DNA of 14,032 nt, taken from Erysipelotrichaceae bacterium (GTDB taxonomy: Bacteria; Bacillota_I; Bacilli_A; RFN20; CAG-826). The DNA is taken from the NCBI GenBank assembly GCA_031271635.1, contig JAISVG010000007.1, positions 1-14,032 on the forward strand, given 5' to 3'. The notes under the pieces are model-generated. The model saw only the letters and a list, made by a program, of their open reading frames with translations, searched no databases and had not been told where the DNA came from. Position 1 is the stretch's first letter. Each line of letters opens with the position of its first letter. Positions 6,801 through 13,937 of the stretch are shown here, in pieces. The translations under genes were made by a program, and so were the position numbers.

Positions 6801-7564
6801 CCCCAGTTGATATTATGTTAAACCCTCTTGGTGTTCCTTCCCGTATGAATATTGGTCAAGTTCTTGAAATCCATTTAGGGCTTGCCTGTAAAAAACTTGG
6901 TTTAAAAGTTGCGACCCCAGTCTTTGACCGTCTTTCTAATGATGAAATCTTCGAATTGATGCGTGAAGCAAAAATCGATGCTGATGGAAAGACCGTGCTA
7001 TATGATGGTCGAACTGGTGAAGCCTTTGATGAAAGAATCTCTGTTGGCGTCATGTACGTGATTAAACTCGTCCACATGGTTGATGATAAGATTCACGCTC
7101 GTGCTGTTGGACCTTACTCCTTAATTACTTCACAGCCGCTTGGTGGTAAAGCCAAGAATGGTGGCCAAAGATTTGGAGAAATGGAAGTTTGGGCTCTTGA
7201 GGCCTATGGAGCGGCAAATACGCTCCAAGAAATGATGACGATTAAATCTGATGATCGAATTGGAAGATCAAAGCTTTACGATTCGATTACTCGGGGTAGT
7301 AAATTCCCCGTGTGTGGCATTCCTGATGCCTTTAAGGTGTTAACCTATGAATTAAAGGGTCTAGGAATGGATGTCAATTTACTTAATACTAATGATGAAT
7401 TAATTGATTTAAGTGCCTTAAGTGAGGCTAACCTCCGTGATGAAAGAAGAACGAAGAAAACAACTAATTCAGAAGAAACTAATATCACCTCAAACCTTGA
7501 CGAACTTATTAGTGAGGATGGGCTTGAGATTGGTGAGTTTGAAAACAAAACGGACGAAGAATAG
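3803..7564 (+). CDS. rpoB: DNA-directed RNA polymerase subunit beta
   Basis: This 1253-residue protein is the beta subunit, forming one side of the active-site cleft of RNA polymerase. The rifampicin-binding region is at about 518-544 (SSQLSQFMDQTNPLAQLTN then IRRISALGPGGL), followed by GRICPVETPEGQNIGL. The active-site lysine region is KMSGRHGNKGV at 973-983. The C-terminal anchor for beta prime has GGQRFGEMEVWALEAYGA, and an acidic tail of about 40 residues closes the protein. It is about 60 residues longer than B. subtilis RpoB (1193, from memory). Residue 537 is Asn, where rifampicin-sensitive enzymes have His (E. coli 526), and residue 533 is Ala for Ser522. The ATG has AAAGGAG (3792-3798) inside the end of the preceding gene. 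It is followed 10 nt later by rpoC. Confidence 0.98.
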   Translation: MNTLDKYPKMRNEIYNTSKISGKIKAPSLAEIQTKSFKWLLEKGLREVLDEMFPIVSANSAYHLTLSDDREPLEIEACKISVKEAKRKHASYTFPLYVNLKLSSKASAYDESRLEETDRVFLGEYPMMTPAGTFIINGGERVIVSQIVRSPGAYFLTKEIDGANNHNGDLIPNRGTWLQFETTYDKDVTLDPKADKKTEISVRIDRQRKVNVAIFLNALGYTNDEIRLLFGDNLFVLDNTLEKGKQELSKGKSDSKRDEENVFEALEYIFTKMKPGEPFNKTGLCEFIIQKFFDVKRYSLGHAGRFKYRQKLCIYPRLVNTYLAEDLISADGEFVFEKGHLLTKDDVDSLRKQNFFENGAHTLRLNPSSSEKDSKNLLDLKERTREIDGTVTRIARDVIVNRLEVYLDADDPIGSKRVIIGNNLNEDISRVTISDILATFSYFLNYLTGFKLAQDDIDHLSNRRIRNVGELIQTQFRIGCTNMAKNIQLKMSTQEGSARPKSLINIRPLTASIKDFFASSQLSQFMDQTNPLAQLTNIRRISALGPGGLSRDRVNLEVRDVQPSHYGRICPVETPEGQNIGLISNLASYAKIDEYGFIITPYRKVEKRDGKVYVNDDNYVYLSAEEEKTEIIAQAVALGPDKTILDDQVVVRKDGDFQIADKEEVTYMDMAPMQIVSIAASCIPFLENDDSTRALMGANMQRQALPLVRPDIPIVSTGNEEIVAHDSGLAIINEKDGVISYVDASKIEVTNADKTTSVYDLKSFARSNQGTCISHKPNVKVGEKVEENQVIADGSGMKNGTLALGKNVTVAFMTWEGFNYEDAVILSERLVKEDAYTTIHIEEYEIDLRETKELGTERFTREIPNTSKNAARYLDANGVIVVGSEVKEGDILVGKITPKGETDLSPENKLLQALFSDKSKEGKDSSLRVPHGGEGIILDVRRFTRQDADLPIDVLERIKVFIVQKRKIREGDKMSGRHGNKGVISRILPVEDMPYLPDGTPVDIMLNPLGVPSRMNIGQVLEIHLGLACKKLGLKVATPVFDRLSNDEIFELMREAKIDADGKTVLYDGRTGEAFDERISVGVMYVIKLVHMVDDKIHARAVGPYSLITSQPLGGKAKNGGQRFGEMEVWALEAYGAANTLQEMMTIKSDDRIGRSKLYDSITRGSKFPVCGIPDAFKVLTYELKGLGMDVNLLNTNDELIDLSALSEANLRDERRTKKTTNSEETNITSNLDELISEDGLEIGEFENKTDEE

Positions 7565-7574
7565 GAGGTAGGAA

Positions 7575-10500
7575 ATGTTTGATATTAAAAATTTAAAAGC
7601 CGTTAAAGTCGGTCTTGCATCTCCCGAGACGATTCGCAGTTGGTCTCATGGCGAAGTCACTAAAGGTGAAACCATGGACTATAAATCCCAGAAGCCAAAA
7701 CTTAATGGGCTTTTTTGTGAACGCATTTTTGGTTGTACTAAAGATTATGAATGTGAGTGCGGAAAACTAAAGAAACCTCGCGATCAAGGAAAAACCTGCG
7801 AATGGTGTGGCGTTACCTCCACGGTAAAAGATGTACGACGTGACCGCATGGGTCATATTGAACTAGCGAGTCCCTGTTCCCACATTTGGTATTTAAAAGG
7901 GACGACTTCTTCATTGATTGGTCTTCTTTTAAACATTCAACTAAAGAAGCTAGAAAAGATTATTTATTACGCCGCTCATATTGTGTTACATCCTGGTAAT
8001 AGTACGGTTTTAGAATATAAGCAATACCTTGATGAGAATAGTAAAGACCCGAAAATTAGCACGAAAATCTTGTTTAAGAAAGTAATTGAAACTGATATTA
8101 AACCCAATGTCCGTGAAGATGATTTTGAAACACGAGCCCAAATTGATGAATATCTTGATGACATTCAATTCTCAATTGATAATCCGGATACGGCCTTTGA
8201 TTTTATCTCGATTGCCGATTTTATCTCCGAACATACCAAAGATGAAAAAGGTAATGGGGCGAAATTTGGTGAAGGTGCCGCGGCGATTAAGGTGTTACTC
8301 TCTGAAGTTGACTTTAAGAAAGAGTTTGAAACAGTGACTCGTGAAATTGAAGAGCAAAAATACACCAGTGCGAACTCCACTAAAGAACAAAAGACCAATA
8401 AGCTTACTAAGCGTTTAGAAGTGATTAAGGCCTTTTATATTGATGCAAAAGAGAATAATGAAAAGTTCTTCTTAGAACGCGAAAAAGCAAATCGTCCTGA
8501 ATGGATGATTCTTGATGTTATTCCAGTCATTCCTCCTGATGCAAGACCAATGTTGCCACTTGATGGTGGTCGTTTTGCGGCCTCTGATCTAAATGAACTT
8601 TATCAAAAGGTCATTCACCGTAATGAGGCTTTAAAGAAGTTAATTGAACGAAAATCACCAGATATCTTGTTAAATAACGCGCGCCGGGGTTTACAAGAGG
8701 CAGTTGATGCTTTAATTGATAATGGTCGTCGCGACAAGAGCCGTCCCGCCCTTGGAAGTAACAATCGTCCGTTAAAGTCTTTAACTTCAACCTTAAAAGG
8801 AAAACAAGGAAGATTTAGACAAAACCTCTTAGGAAAACGAGTTGATTTCTCGGGACGTTCTGTTATTGCGGTTGGTCCTAATTTAAAGATGTATCAATGC
8901 GGGATTCCCTATGAAATGGCGATTCTCTTACTACGACCCTTTATTTCCGCAATTCTCATGAAGGAAAAATATGTTAATTCTAATAAGAAGGCTGATGAAG
9001 TAATTGATAAAAGAGAAGAAATTGTTTTTGATATTATCGAAAGAATCATCTCGGAACATCCGGTGCTCTTAAATCGAGCCCCCACATTACACCGACTTTC
9101 AATTCAAGCCTTCCAACCAGTTCTTGTGGAAGGAAGAGCCATTAGATTGCACCCGCTTGTTTGTGCTGGCTTTAACGCTGACTTTGATGGTGACCAAATG
9201 GCGGTTCATGTACCAATTAGTAAATTAGCTCAGGAAGAAGCGGTGAATTTAATGCTTTCCAGCCGTAATATTCTTTCGCCTTCTACTGGTCGCCCGATTG
9301 TTTCGCCCTCACAAGACATGGTCTTAGGTAATTACTACTTAACTTTAGAAAATGATAAACAAATGTTCCTTGATAAAAACATGGAAGCTTTCGCCCTAGC
9401 GGAAGGAAGAGTGTTTAAAGACATTAAGGAAGTTTATTATGCCTATGATACCAAAACCATTCATCTTCATTCACGCGTGGCAATTCTTGGGAAAGCTCTT
9501 TTAAAAGATAAGGGAGTTTTCACTGCTGAAGAAGAAGAGATGTATCTTCTCACCTCAGTAGGGAAGATTTTCTTTAATAATATTTTCCCGACTGACTTCC
9601 CTTATATTGTTGATCAAAAAGATCTTTTTAAATCATTCCATAATGCTTTTGTGCCAAAAGGCACTGACATTCGAGCGGCTTTAGCAAATAAGCCTTTATT
9701 AGAACCCTTTGGAAAAAAGGTTTTAACCCAGATTATCCAAGAGCTATTCTCTCGTTATGGGGCGATTAAGACTTCGGTTGTAGTTGATAAGATTAAGGAT
9801 CAAGGCTTTAAATTCTCTACTCTTGCAGGAATTACCGTGGCTTTCTCTGATATTAAAGATTTAGGAAACTTCAAAGAGAGTATTCTTAAAGAAGGCGATG
9901 AAAAGGTGGCACGAATTAACTTCGACTTTAACGAATTAGGAGTTAGTAGTGAAATTGAACGCCACAACAGCGTCATTAATGTATGGACTGAAACGAAGGA
10001 AAAAGTTGAAAAACAACTAGAAAAAATCCTTAATGATGATTCAAGAAACCCCTTGACCATGATGATGAAATCAGGTGCTCGAGGCTCGATGGCAAACTTT
10101 ATCCAACTTTCCGGAATGCGAGGCTTGATGGCAAAACCAAATGGTGACACCATTGAGATTCCGATTAAATCTTCCTTCCGTGAAGGAGAAAAAGTTTCTG
10201 AATTCTTCTATTCTACCTATGGTGCCAGAAAAGGTGGTGCTGATACCGCGCTTAAAACTGCGAACTCTGGTTATTTAACAAGACGTCTTGCTGATGTTGC
10301 TCAAGATATCGTGATTACAAAAGAAGATTGTGGTACTGATCGTGGTTTCTTAGTGAAAACTATTATGAATACGAAAAAAGGCAGTTCCATTGTCGAATTA
10401 AAAGAACGTCTAATCGGCCGATACACATCGCAAGATGTGATTCACCCGACCACTGGAGAAGTCATTATTTATAAGAATTCACTTATTAGTGAAGAACGTG

Positions 10501-11576
10501 CGAAACGAATTTGTAATGCTGGCATTAAAGAAGTTTGGATCCGATCGGTTTTAACTTGTGAGGCTGAATCAGGAATCTGTAAGCACTGCTATGGCTTAAA
10601 TCTTGCCGAAGGTAAAGAAATTGCCATTGGCGATGCCGTTGGAATTATGGCTGCACAATCAATTGGTGAACCAGGCACCCAGTTAACTATGAGAACCTTC
10701 CATACTGGTGGTGTTGCTGGTGAAGCCGATATTACTCAAGGGTTACCAAGAATTCAAGAACTCTTTGAAATTCCGCAAGAACTTACTTCTCAAGCCGGAG
10801 TTTCTTCCAAGAAAGAAGCCCAAATTTCTCGTTTTGAAGGTCATGTTAGTGACATGTCAGTTGATGAAAACGGGAATAAGATCATTGTTGTTAAAGCAAT
10901 CCATACTGATTTAGTTGATACCTTTGTCGTTGATAAAAATGCGACTTTAAGAGTGCAAAAAGTTGGTGAGCATGTTGATTTAGGCGGCAAGATTACTGAA
11001 GGTGCAATTTCACCGAAGAAATTACTCCGTATTGCTGGAGCAACCATTACGCAAAAATACTTAATCAAAGAAGTTCAAAAAGTATACCGTGATCAAAAAG
11101 TTGACCTTTCTGATAAACATATTGAGATCATTATTCGTCAGATGTTTAAGAAGGTGAAAATCATTGATGCTGGGGAAACCGATTTAGTAATTGCTACTTT
11201 AGTTGATAAGGTTGATTTTGATATTATTAACCGACAAGCAATTATTAACGGCAAAAGGCCAGCAGTTTGTGAGCCAGCAATTTTAAGAATTAGTGATGCG
11301 GCCAGCAAGACCAAATCATTCTTATCAAGTGCCTCGTTCCAAGTGACGACAAGAGCTTTAGCGTACGCTGCGATTTCAGGGAAAATTGATACCCTTCGTG
11401 GTTTAAAAGAAAATGTCATTACGGGAAAATTAATTCCTGCTGGCCGTGGGTTAGATTCGGAAGTTCAACGTCAAAATATTATTAGTTCTTTCGATGCAAA
11501 ACATAGCCTCAGCGACATCAATAAGGAATACTCCCGTGTGAAAGCTGATGAGACCTCACACCACTTTATTGATTAA
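7575..11576 (+). CDS. rpoC: DNA-directed RNA polymerase subunit beta prime
   Basis: This 1333-residue protein is the catalytic beta prime subunit. Zinc site 1 has C60, C62, C75 and C78. The switch and rudder area includes KGKQGRFRQNLLGKRVDFSG. The absolutely conserved NADFDGDQ supplies the Mg-binding aspartates D536, D538 and D540. Zinc site 2 has C919, C995, C1002 and C1005. The trigger loop follows AAQSIGEPGTQLTMRTFHTGG (from about 1026). Relative to B. subtilis (1199 residues, from memory) there is an added block at about 155-228, ahead of KFGEGAAAIKVLL. The ribosome binding site AGGAGGT (7563-7569) overlaps the rpoB stop codon, 5 nt before the ATG. It is the last gene of the operon. Confidence 0.98.
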   Translation: MFDIKNLKAVKVGLASPETIRSWSHGEVTKGETMDYKSQKPKLNGLFCERIFGCTKDYECECGKLKKPRDQGKTCEWCGVTSTVKDVRRDRMGHIELASPCSHIWYLKGTTSSLIGLLLNIQLKKLEKIIYYAAHIVLHPGNSTVLEYKQYLDENSKDPKISTKILFKKVIETDIKPNVREDDFETRAQIDEYLDDIQFSIDNPDTAFDFISIADFISEHTKDEKGNGAKFGEGAAAIKVLLSEVDFKKEFETVTREIEEQKYTSANSTKEQKTNKLTKRLEVIKAFYIDAKENNEKFFLEREKANRPEWMILDVIPVIPPDARPMLPLDGGRFAASDLNELYQKVIHRNEALKKLIERKSPDILLNNARRGLQEAVDALIDNGRRDKSRPALGSNNRPLKSLTSTLKGKQGRFRQNLLGKRVDFSGRSVIAVGPNLKMYQCGIPYEMAILLLRPFISAILMKEKYVNSNKKADEVIDKREEIVFDIIERIISEHPVLLNRAPTLHRLSIQAFQPVLVEGRAIRLHPLVCAGFNADFDGDQMAVHVPISKLAQEEAVNLMLSSRNILSPSTGRPIVSPSQDMVLGNYYLTLENDKQMFLDKNMEAFALAEGRVFKDIKEVYYAYDTKTIHLHSRVAILGKALLKDKGVFTAEEEEMYLLTSVGKIFFNNIFPTDFPYIVDQKDLFKSFHNAFVPKGTDIRAALANKPLLEPFGKKVLTQIIQELFSRYGAIKTSVVVDKIKDQGFKFSTLAGITVAFSDIKDLGNFKESILKEGDEKVARINFDFNELGVSSEIERHNSVINVWTETKEKVEKQLEKILNDDSRNPLTMMMKSGARGSMANFIQLSGMRGLMAKPNGDTIEIPIKSSFREGEKVSEFFYSTYGARKGGADTALKTANSGYLTRRLADVAQDIVITKEDCGTDRGFLVKTIMNTKKGSSIVELKERLIGRYTSQDVIHPTTGEVIIYKNSLISEERAKRICNAGIKEVWIRSVLTCEAESGICKHCYGLNLAEGKEIAIGDAVGIMAAQSIGEPGTQLTMRTFHTGGVAGEADITQGLPRIQELFEIPQELTSQAGVSSKKEAQISRFEGHVSDMSVDENGNKIIVVKAIHTDLVDTFVVDKNATLRVQKVGEHVDLGGKITEGAISPKKLLRIAGATITQKYLIKEVQKVYRDQKVDLSDKHIEIIIRQMFKKVKIIDAGETDLVIATLVDKVDFDIINRQAIINGKRPAVCEPAILRISDAASKTKSFLSSASFQVTTRALAYAAISGKIDTLRGLKENVITGKLIPAGRGLDSEVQRQNIISSFDAKHSLSDINKEYSRVKADETSHHFID

Positions 11577-11592
11577 TTGTTATCGTAATATG

Positions 11593-11620
11593 AAGACCCC
11601 GATTGTTCGGGGTCTTTTTT
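11593..11620 (+). terminator. Intrinsic terminator of the rpoBC operon
   Basis: AAGACCCCGA (11593-11602) pairs perfectly over 10 bp with 11607-11616 around a TTGT loop. The stem's 3' end merges into a T6 run (11615-11620). It is a textbook Rho-independent terminator for rightward transcription. The stop codon of the convergent glycosyltransferase (11619-11621) overlaps its T-run. Leftward termination would be weak because the other side has no clear T-run. Confidence 0.95.
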
Positions 11621-12674
11621 AGTGTTTGACCAGTTTTAAAGCGATCAGTATCGTTTTTAACTGATACCGAAAATCAATCTTTCGTCTGTGGCTTTTAACA
11701 ATACAGCGTAGCTTTTTAAATTCTTGATTTCGAAAATACTTATCGACATAAAAGTCGTAACGATGCGGGTTTTTTTCGTAATCACTAATCGCAGCTAAGT
11801 GGTATTTTTGATAAACCTTGCTTGTTGTTACGGCTTTAAAAACATCCTTCATATTTAGTTTTGGATTTACGGTGAAGCCTTCAATCATTTTAATGATATG
11901 GCTTTCATAAATCGATAAACCTAGTCGGTATGCAGTATCACTTTGAAGAAAATCCCTCTCGGTGATTAAATCAAGCGTTTTTTCAAGGGCCACGATGTCA
12001 ATTAAGTTTCTGGTGCGTGAAAGGGAATTACTTAAGATGCGATATCGCACCAGCTCATCTTTCAGAAGATAGACGGCATTACTATTTTGATATAGTTGGA
12101 GCATGATGATGGTTTCACTAAAGTAGATGTAGTTTCCATATGTTAGTTTGGTCTTTAAGAATAATTCCCGCTTAATAGCGTTCCGCCATACATCGGCAAG
12201 ACAACCATTATGAATTAGGTGGGTAAAAAACTCGGCATTATGCGATGAGGAATAGATGTTTTCTTTGATTTTTAAGGATGGTTGATATAAATGACCAAAT
12301 CGCGTCATTTTTCGGTAATAATAGGAGATTATCTCGGCTTCAGGATGTTCTAGGATAGCAGCAGCAATAATTTCTAAAGCCTGATCGTTAATAAAAGCAT
12401 CATCTGCGTCTAGCGATAATAAATAAGTTCCGCTGGCAGCTTCAAAACCTTGTTTTCGAACGGCCATAATGCCTTGATGAGTACCGCTTAGAAGTTTGAC
12501 CCGAGGATCTTGGTTAACAAATTCATTAATAATATTCCTAGTACGATCAGTTGAAAGATCATCAATAATTAGCAGTTCAAAGTTCTTAAAACTCTGAGTA
12601 AGGCAGCTATTAATTGCAAAACGGAGATATTTTTGGGCATTATAAGCCGGCATGATAATAGAGAAGAAAGGCAT
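11619..12674 (-). CDS. Family 2 glycosyltransferase
   Basis: This 351-residue protein has a GT-A fold nucleotide-sugar transferase domain. The N-terminus SIIMPAYNAQKYL (5-17) is the first Rossmann strand. LLIIDDLSTDRT (34-45) binds the nucleotide. The segment AVRKQGFEAASGTYLLSLDADD (71-92, split as AVRKQGFEAA and SGTYLLSLDADD) ends in the DxD-type metal site D89-D92. The C-terminal 200 residues are less conserved and end in a basic tail (HRRKIDFRYQLKTILIALKLVKH, 329-351) that may touch the membrane. It probably adds a sugar to a surface polysaccharide or glycolipid; donor and acceptor cannot be told. There is no ribosome binding site, and a -10 box lies 6 nt before the ATG. It is convergent with rpoC and divergent from the PucR-type gene. 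Confidence 0.88.
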   Translation of the reverse strand: MPFFSIIMPAYNAQKYLRFAINSCLTQSFKNFELLIIDDLSTDRTRNIINEFVNQDPRVKLLSGTHQGIMAVRKQGFEAASGTYLLSLDADDAFINDQALEIIAAAILEHPEAEIISYYYRKMTRFGHLYQPSLKIKENIYSSSHNAEFFTHLIHNGCLADVWRNAIKRELFLKTKLTYGNYIYFSETIIMLQLYQNSNAVYLLKDELVRYRILSNSLSRTRNLIDIVALEKTLDLITERDFLQSDTAYRLGLSIYESHIIKMIEGFTVNPKLNMKDVFKAVTTSKVYQKYHLAAISDYEKNPHRYDFYVDKYFRNQEFKKLRCIVKSHRRKIDFRYQLKTILIALKLVKH

Positions 12675-12680
12675 ATTTAA

Positions 12681-12709
12681 ATTTTATCATATTTCTCTTA
12701 TGATGACGA
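12681..12709 (-). promoter_or_regulatory. Promoter of the glycosyltransferase gene
   Basis: On the minus strand TGATAAAAT (12689 to 12681) is an extended -10 element. TCGTCA (12709 to 12704) is a 4-of-6 match to the -35 consensus at 17 nt spacing. The -10 box ends exactly 6 nt before the start codon, so the mRNA should begin at or beside its ATG. Confidence 0.55.
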
Positions 12710-12742
12710 CTTCCAAAATAAAGTATTCTTTTAAAAATCACA

Positions 12743-12748
12743 TATAAT
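12743..12748 (+). promoter_or_regulatory. -10 box of the PucR-type HTH gene
   Basis: A perfect TATAAT ends 6 nt before the ATG at 12755. No -35 box or TG extension is evident, and no Shine-Dalgarno sequence precedes the ATG. The position predicts a transcript starting at the ATG. This box and the minus-strand promoter share an 80-bp divergent intergenic region. Confidence 0.5.
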
Positions 12749-12754
12749 TTAAGC

Positions 12755-13300
12755 ATGGAGAAATACTTTTATCTTAATAGTTCCCGCCTAATTGATTTTA
12801 ATGAGGTTTTACCTATTTTAGAAAGCATGAACTTTGAGTATCAACTAATTGAGAACCGCGTTTCGCTTTTAATCATAACAGCAAAAGAAGCGGCTTTTCT
12901 CACACTTCAAAATGCCATTTCCGTTTTAGCACATGATTTTGAGACTGTTTTCTCGGTCCTAGTCACCCACCAGCCTGATGATTTCTTTAATGATTATCTT
13001 TTAGCTCACTGCTTTGGAAAGATGCTTCATCTAAGTGAATTAATTTTACTTAATCTTCATGATCTTGAAATAAGAACAAGACTTGAAGGCTTCTTTCTTG
13101 GAGTTAATCATCAAACTTTAATGATTGTCAAACGATATCTAACCAGTGGCCTTCAAGAAAGTCTGACGGCTAAACACTCTTACATGCACCGTAATACCGT
13201 GCGTTATCAGATTGATAAGTTTATCAGTCTTACTAAAATTGATGTGCGTGATTATTTTGATAGTCTTTTAGTGATTATGTATCTTAATTTACCAAAGTAA
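12755..13300 (+). CDS. Small PucR-type helix-turn-helix protein
   Basis: This 181-residue protein ends in a PucR C-terminal helix-turn-helix (about residues 121-176). It contains the family signature HRNTVRYQIDKF (145-156) followed by LTKIDVRDYFDSLLVIMYL. The pattern matches the domain that closes PucR, CdaR and sugar-diacid-type regulators. The N-terminal 115 residues match no sensor domain I can name; they look alpha/beta and contain LLIITAKEAAF and a Leu-rich stretch at 91-104. The protein is much shorter than typical PucR proteins (400 or more residues), so it is a minimal or lineage-specific regulator. It likely controls transcription; its targets may be the adjacent divergent or convergent genes. 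Its stop codon directly abuts that of the acetyltransferase. Confidence 0.75.
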   Translation: MEKYFYLNSSRLIDFNEVLPILESMNFEYQLIENRVSLLIITAKEAAFLTLQNAISVLAHDFETVFSVLVTHQPDDFFNDYLLAHCFGKMLHLSELILLNLHDLEIRTRLEGFFLGVNHQTLMIVKRYLTSGLQESLTAKHSYMHRNTVRYQIDKFISLTKIDVRDYFDSLLVIMYLNLPK

Positions 13301-13837
13301 CTAATCTTTTAATACTTCGTGAAACATGTTTTCAAGTAAGACTCGTTTTTCTTTGGGGCTCATCCCTTTTAAATCAACGAAGTTTTGATGGTGTTTTTCA
13401 TAAAACTCACTAGTGGTACAAATGAACTTAGCGGGAATGCCGGCGTATATCCCATCACTTGGTAGATCTTTAGTAACCACGCTTCTAGCTCCAATAACAA
13501 CATTACTACCAATCGTCACGTTTCTTAAAATCATTGCTTCTTGCCCGATGATAACATTATTACCTACCACAATTGGCCCATATAAATCAAGATGTTTATC
13601 GCCAAGTTGATGATAAAATACCATCGTTCCCGGTTCATGAGTAATGAAGGACACTCGCTGCCCCACAATAACATCATCTCCTAGTTTTATTAAGTAAGGT
13701 TCAGAGCCAAAGTCCGAACTACGGGGGAACCAACCTTTATTACCAATTTTAACTCCGATATTAATAAGATACTTTCGGTAGCGGGTGGGGCTCATGAAGC
13801 GACGCTGTATTTTTTTAAAAAACTTGAATAATTTCAT
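13301..13837 (-). CDS. Left-handed beta-helix (hexapeptide) O-acetyltransferase, WbbJ/Maa-like
   Basis: This is an acyltransferase of the hexapeptide-repeat superfamily, which transfers acetyl from acetyl-CoA to a sugar hydroxyl. A likely catalytic His lies in FITHEPG. The repeats GPIVVGNNVIIGQEAMILRN and VTIGSNVVIGARSVVTKDLP form the helix, followed by IYAGIPAKFI, typical of the CoA-binding turn. The N-terminal DFGSEPYLIKLGDDVIVG resembles polysaccharide and lipopolysaccharide acetyltransferases. The start is uncertain: ATG 13864 (187 residues), ATG 13837 (178) or ATG 13795 (164). I choose 13837 because it keeps the basic N-terminal helix and follows a TATTAT box by 8 nt; none has a good ribosome binding site. 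With the nearby glycosyltransferase it suggests surface-polysaccharide decoration, but pairing with the sugar-phosphate mutase could mean a free sugar substrate. Confidence 0.8.
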   Translation of the reverse strand: MKLFKFFKKIQRRFMSPTRYRKYLINIGVKIGNKGWFPRSSDFGSEPYLIKLGDDVIVGQRVSFITHEPGTMVFYHQLGDKHLDLYGPIVVGNNVIIGQEAMILRNVTIGSNVVIGARSVVTKDLPSDGIYAGIPAKFICTTSEFYEKHHQNFVDLKGMSPKEKRVLLENMFHEVLKD

Positions 13838-13888
13838 ATATCTCAATAATATCGTTAAAACCATAAAAAAGCAAATGCTGAGTTAATT

Positions 13889-13903
13889 TGTGCATTATGC
13901 ACA
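13889..13903. promoter_or_regulatory. Perfect 15-bp palindrome, probable operator
   Basis: TGTGCAT (13889-13895) and ATGCACA (13897-13903) are exact reverse complements around one central T. It lies between the divergent acetyltransferase and beta-phosphoglucomutase genes, 35 nt upstream of the latter's ATG. Dyads of this size are typical dimeric repressor sites. It does not match the catabolite (cre) consensus. As RNA it would be a hairpin too small to matter and has no T-run. Confidence 0.5.
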
Positions 13904-13922
13904 TATAAAAGGTGACAAATTG

Positions 13923-13931
13923 TGATATGAT
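13923..13931 (+). promoter_or_regulatory. Extended -10 promoter of the HAD enzyme gene
   Basis: TGATATGAT is an extended -10 element (TG, one base, TATGAT). It ends 6 nt before the ATG at 13938, with no Shine-Dalgarno sequence between. It overlaps an inverted repeat TGATAT (13923-13928) with ATATCA (13933-13938) that reaches into the start codon. Confidence 0.55.
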
Positions 13932-13937
13932 AATATC

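Noticed and set aside
8086..8337. Plus-strand overlapping frame of 83 codons inside rpoC
   Set aside because: It has no ribosome binding site, and its amino-acid content looks like a shifted reading of rpoC.
9800..10153. Minus-strand frame of 117 codons inside rpoC
   Set aside because: It is the reverse complement of highly conserved RpoC sequence and has a composition typical of an antisense frame.
13865..13912. CATAAT -10 box for the acetyltransferase within the palindrome
   Set aside because: The only -35-like TTGTCA on the minus strand is 13 nt away, too close for a normal promoter, so I do not list it as a feature.
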